In this document: positions 15,685 through 17,691 of the stretch, one piece after another
How positions within the stretch are numbered: the stretch's first letter is position 1
How the letters are laid out: the number at the start of each line of letters is the position of its first letter
Assembly: GCA_031401535.1 (NCBI GenBank)
Contig: JANNRP010000058.1
Location: 1-17,691, forward strand
Direction of reading: 5' to 3'
Source of the DNA: JAKFWF01 sp031401535
Lineage (GTDB): Bacteria; Pseudomonadota; Alphaproteobacteria; Rhizobiales; Hyphomicrobiaceae
DNA: 17,691 bases
Notes under the pieces: model-generated
The model's input: only the letters and a program-made list of their open reading frames with translations
What the model was told of the DNA's origin: nothing
Databases searched by the model: none
Program-made: the position numbers and the translations under genes

Positions 15685-16121
15685 TTGCATTACAACTGGC
15701 ACCGCAGCTACGATTCAACCGTCGGGCGTTACACCCAGCCCGACCCGCTCGGCTTCGTCGATGGGCCAAGCGTGTATGCGTATGCGGGTGGAAGTCCGCA
15801 GCGGTGGGTCGATCCGGATGGGCGACAAATAGTTGTTCCCCTTCCACCTGTGATCATTCCAGTTGTGATTGGCTCAGTTTTCTGCCTTCTGAATCCACAA
15901 GCCTGCAAACAGCTTTTGAATTACTGCCGCGCGGACTTGGAGGAGGTGGTAATGGCCCGCCACCAAAGAAGGATAAGTGTGATATTCAGTTTGACGTCGA
16001 TTTTTTATATTGCGCCACGTTTCCAAAATCGCCAAGACAGAAAGCTGCTTGCAGAAGCCAGGCTTATGAAAGATATGCTGCTTGCCTTGCAGGGAAGCCA
16101 ATTCCGCCGTTAACGTACTAG
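15685..16121 (+). pseudogene. Orphan RHS core end with short toxin-like tail (module 1), frameshifted
   Basis: The first 45 residues read LHYNWHRSYDSTVGRYTQPD, then a block ending VYAYAGG and DPDGR, the closing part of an RHS repeat-associated core. The bulk of an RHS protein is missing, and a nested palindrome sits at the 5' break. In the same frame follow about 35 residues with a hydrophobic stretch (VVIGSVFCLLNP). After about 15918-15945 coding character moves to the -1 frame: GLGGGGNGPPPKKDKC, then a tail with spaced cysteines ending YAACLAGKPIPPL at 16121, whereas the original frame runs to 16113 without sense. One lost base explains this. RHS tails of this kind are usually toxins delivered into neighbouring cells; the activity of this tail is unknown. 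A candidate immunity gene follows 28 bp later. Confidence 0.75.
15718..15776 (+). repeat. RHS core-end repeat, left arm of inverted pair
   Basis: These 59 bp, encoding TVGRYTQPDPLGFVDGPSV plus the first two bases of the next codon, are identical base for base to the reverse complement of 17633-17691. The match stops at 15777 and is cut by the window edge on the other side, so the true repeat may be longer. Confidence 0.95.
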
Positions 16122-16149
16122 AACGAGTAACTGTACGAGGACTTGTTTG

Positions 16150-16476
16150 ATGCAAACTCCTATCAACGGCGATTGCAAAATTTTCCGACGCCTTAACGCT
16201 AATAGCACAAATATTGCGACCGAAGTACTCGTGGAAATTTCAGTTCCACTACCTATAAATGATGGAATGTGGCAGTGTCGCTACACGATTTCAGTTGGAA
16301 GTTCGGTTCTGATCGAAAAACTAATAGTTGGCGCAGATGGGGTTGAAGCAATAGTCGGTTGCCTCAAAAGAATTGAGGCAGAACTTGAATTTCATCCAAA
16401 ATTTGCCGATTTGGAAATCGAGCAACCGATCGACGGCGTGCAGGGATTTGGATTTTGGCAGATTATGAAAATATAG
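16150..16476 (+). CDS. Candidate immunity protein for RHS tail 1 (unknown family)
   Basis: 108 residues from the ATG at 16150; an AGGA ribosome binding site lies about 10 bases upstream. An in-frame TTG directly before it is a less likely start. The protein has no signal or membrane segment. Alternating strands (IATEVLVEISVPLP, WQCRYTISV) are followed by a helix (GVEAIVGCLKRIEAEL), a small alpha/beta fold. The pattern D-x-W-x-C-x-Y with a downstream GVEA helix recalls, from memory only, small DUF6968-like proteins, a weak guess. Position directly behind an RHS tail and low GC content are what suggest immunity, meaning protection of the producing cell from its own toxin. Confidence 0.6.
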   Translation: MQTPINGDCKIFRRLNANSTNIATEVLVEISVPLPINDGMWQCRYTISVGSSVLIEKLIVGADGVEAIVGCLKRIEAELEFHPKFADLEIEQPIDGVQGFGFWQIMKI

Positions 16477-16515
16477 CGTCATCGCCGAGACGGCGGGCGG
16501 CGGCGGCTTTTGGTT

Positions 16516-16556
16516 GGCGCTTCCGACCCTCGTTCCGAGAGCCGGCCGGAAGCGCC
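16516..16556 (+). repeat. Nested palindrome, copy downstream of module 1
   Basis: Perfect 10-bp outer arms GGCGCTTCCG (16516-16525) and CGGAAGCGCC (16547-16556) enclose a 21-bp interior with stem CTCG-TTC-CGAG and trailing CCGGC. Against copy 1 the interior differs at three positions, two of which are a paired change (C-G to T-A) that keeps the stem. It lies in the 220-bp gap (16477-16696) between the two convergent immunity genes, where I see nothing else. Confidence 0.7.
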
Positions 16557-16696
16557 GGTAAAGAGGGCCACGGGCACATTCCGCGAGTATATCTGGCTGC
16601 TGACCTGCCCCCGGCAAATTCGTCCAGTTTAAGTTAGAGTCCGCCCCAAGGATGAGAAGGACAGCAGGCGCACGCGGTCGCCACCCGCATTGACCT

Positions 16697-17245
16697 TCAG
16701 GATTTTGACAACCTTTCTCGCAATGAGCTTTCATTGCCCCCGCACCAGCGCCTTAATAGGTCTTTGGCCCAACCTCTTCCTGATTGATTTGCCGTTACTC
16801 GGGCGTCCTCAGCGCCACCTAAGGCACAGCCGCCACCTACATCAGCCCCCCAGAGGAGAAGGATTATTGCATATTCTGGTTTATTGTCTTCAATTGCCAT
16901 TTGTAGTGGTGTGCTTCCGGAGCGACTTGGCAAATTTGGATCTGCACCAGCTGCTAGTAATTCTATAAAGAGATCCAAAGTAGGATAACGGTGTTGAGCT
17001 CCAATTATACAGTGACCTAACGCGGTCACGCCATCACTACTATATTCATCCAAACTAGCTCCACGACGAGACAGGGCCTGGAGCCAAGGAATACCGCCAA
17101 ACTCGCTCAGTTCGGCAACCAAAAGAGAAGCAACTGTTATTGTGATGCTGTCTTCTTGGTCGATAACTGCAGCCACATCTTGCCACCGGCGATCTTGTGC
17201 CATCGCACGTAGTCTGCTCACAAGATTTGTCTGATCTTGTTTCAT
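16697..17245 (-). CDS. Ankyrin-repeat protein, candidate immunity protein for RHS tail 2
   Basis: 182 residues. Ankyrin-type repeats are visible at about 65-135: DGVTALGHCI with LFIELLAAGADPNLPSRSG, then STPLQMAIEDNKPEYAIILL with LLWGADVG. Residues 1-60 are helical, and the last 40 are Gly/Arg-rich and less convincing. It has no signal or membrane segment. Its ATG overlaps the stop of the upstream RHS tail by ATGA (17242-17245), so the two are translationally coupled, as toxin and immunity genes often are. Ankyrin proteins are known as immunity proteins in polymorphic toxin systems; the pairing here is inferred from position. Confidence 0.75.
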   Translation of the reverse strand: MKQDQTNLVSRLRAMAQDRRWQDVAAVIDQEDSITITVASLLVAELSEFGGIPWLQALSRRGASLDEYSSDGVTALGHCIIGAQHRYPTLDLFIELLAAGADPNLPSRSGSTPLQMAIEDNKPEYAIILLLWGADVGGGCALGGAEDARVTANQSGRGWAKDLLRRWCGGNESSLRERLSKS

Positions 17246-17691
17246 CGAATTGCTCTACTGAAACAATCCAAACAAGTTTTTGCTTTTGCTTTTGCGACCT
17301 CGATTTGTCTTAGATGCTCGATATCGCGATTATTCGGGTAGCAAGAGGAGCCAACTAACTCACGGAGCTGTGCGCAACTCTCAGCTGCCGCAAATTTAAA
17401 TCCGATTGTTGTCTGTGACTCTTGCGGATTCTTACAGCCTGGCACGCTACATAACCCAGTATAAAGAGCTCGCCCGATACCGCAGATCTTTCTCTTACAG
17501 TTTTCGGGATTTTCCGCGCACATCTTTATCTCTGCGCAAAGCCTTGGAAACCGCAAGCAGAAAAGCGCGGGGAGTTGGACCATCCTCCCCTCCGGATCGA
17601 CCGCCTGGCCCGGCGACCCACCCGCATAAGCTTACACGCTTGGCCCATCGACGAAGCCGAGCGGGTCGGGCTGGGTGTAACGCCCGACGGT
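17242..17691 (-). pseudogene. RHS core end and cysteine-rich tail (module 2), with nonsense codon; cut by window edge
   Basis: Reading in from the right edge on the minus strand, the RHS core end TVGRYTQPDPLGFVDGPSV is followed by TAA (17632-17634) where the other module has a Tyr codon. The frame then continues AYAGGS, DPEGR and a tail of about 113 residues to a TGA at 17242-17244. The tail has about 10 cysteines (for example MCAENPENC, GLCSVPGC, TCLDC) and no membrane segment. I do not recognise the fold or activity. An in-frame ATG at 17583 could still allow the tail to be made alone. Upstream sequence lies outside the window, so a full RHS core may or may not precede it. The ankyrin gene follows with ATGA overlap. 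Confidence 0.72.
17633..17691 (-). repeat. RHS core-end repeat, right arm of inverted pair
   Basis: Identical in reverse complement to 15718-15776 over all 59 bp available. Just past its inner end the two copies drop to partial similarity up to the DP[DE]G motif, and then share nothing. It runs off the window. Confidence 0.95.

Noticed and set aside
15437..15832. 131-codon plus-strand frame across the hairpin tract and RHS core end
   Set aside because: The RHS residues are read in a different frame, and this peptide is only the translated palindromes.
16321..16734. 137-codon minus-strand frame over the candidate immunity gene and a palindrome
   Set aside because: No coherent protein features; it spans the repeat and the ends of two better supported genes.
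15155..17691. CRISPR array
   Set aside because: The repeated palindromes number only three, vary in their arms, lie in both orientations and are unevenly spaced.

Overview
The window looks like a piece of an alphaproteobacterial chromosome, probably from the Rhodospirillales/Hyphomicrobiales side of the class. The grounds are a B12-dependent ribonucleotide reductase, an ftsE-ftsX cluster followed by a DUF218 gene and plsC, a Tat-exported TRAP solute receptor, a non-flagellar MotA/OmpA-like pair, and GC-rich codon use in all core genes. Genus is not determinable from what is here.

Layout. (1) Positions 1-1946, minus strand: a proton-channel (MotA/TolQ/ExbB) gene followed by an OmpA/MotB-like gene cut by the left edge. 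(2) 2157-4346, plus strand: recQ helicase. (3) 11273 down to 4359, minus strand: ftsE, ftsX, a YdcF-like gene, plsC, nrdJ and a small conserved-looking unknown gene, closely spaced except for gaps after ftsX and nrdJ. A promoter-like sequence lies just ahead of nrdJ. (4) 11511-15155, plus strand: a complete TRAP transporter operon (receptor, small permease, large permease), with a strong hairpin between receptor and permeases and a terminator-like hairpin after the last gene. (5) 15282-15357: tRNA-Thr(CGT). (6) 15358 to the right edge: an accessory region that is visibly more AT-rich in its coding parts.

The accessory region is the most unusual part. It holds two RHS C-terminal tip modules facing each other. 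Module 1 (plus strand) is an RHS core end, a short toxin-like tail and a small candidate immunity gene. Module 2 (minus strand, entering from the right edge) is an RHS core end, a cysteine-rich tail and an ankyrin-repeat candidate immunity gene that overlaps the tail by ATGA. The RHS core ends of the two modules are identical over at least 59 bp in inverted orientation, and each module carries one lesion: an apparent one-base frameshift in tail 1 and a nonsense codon at the core/tail junction of module 2. This geometry would let an inversion swap the tail joined to whatever RHS core lies beyond the right edge; that is a hypothesis, not something the window proves.

Module 1 is also surrounded by three copies of a roughly 41-bp nested palindrome. 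All three have a 21-bp interior with paired base changes, and one copy abuts the RHS fragment. I do not recognise this repeat family.
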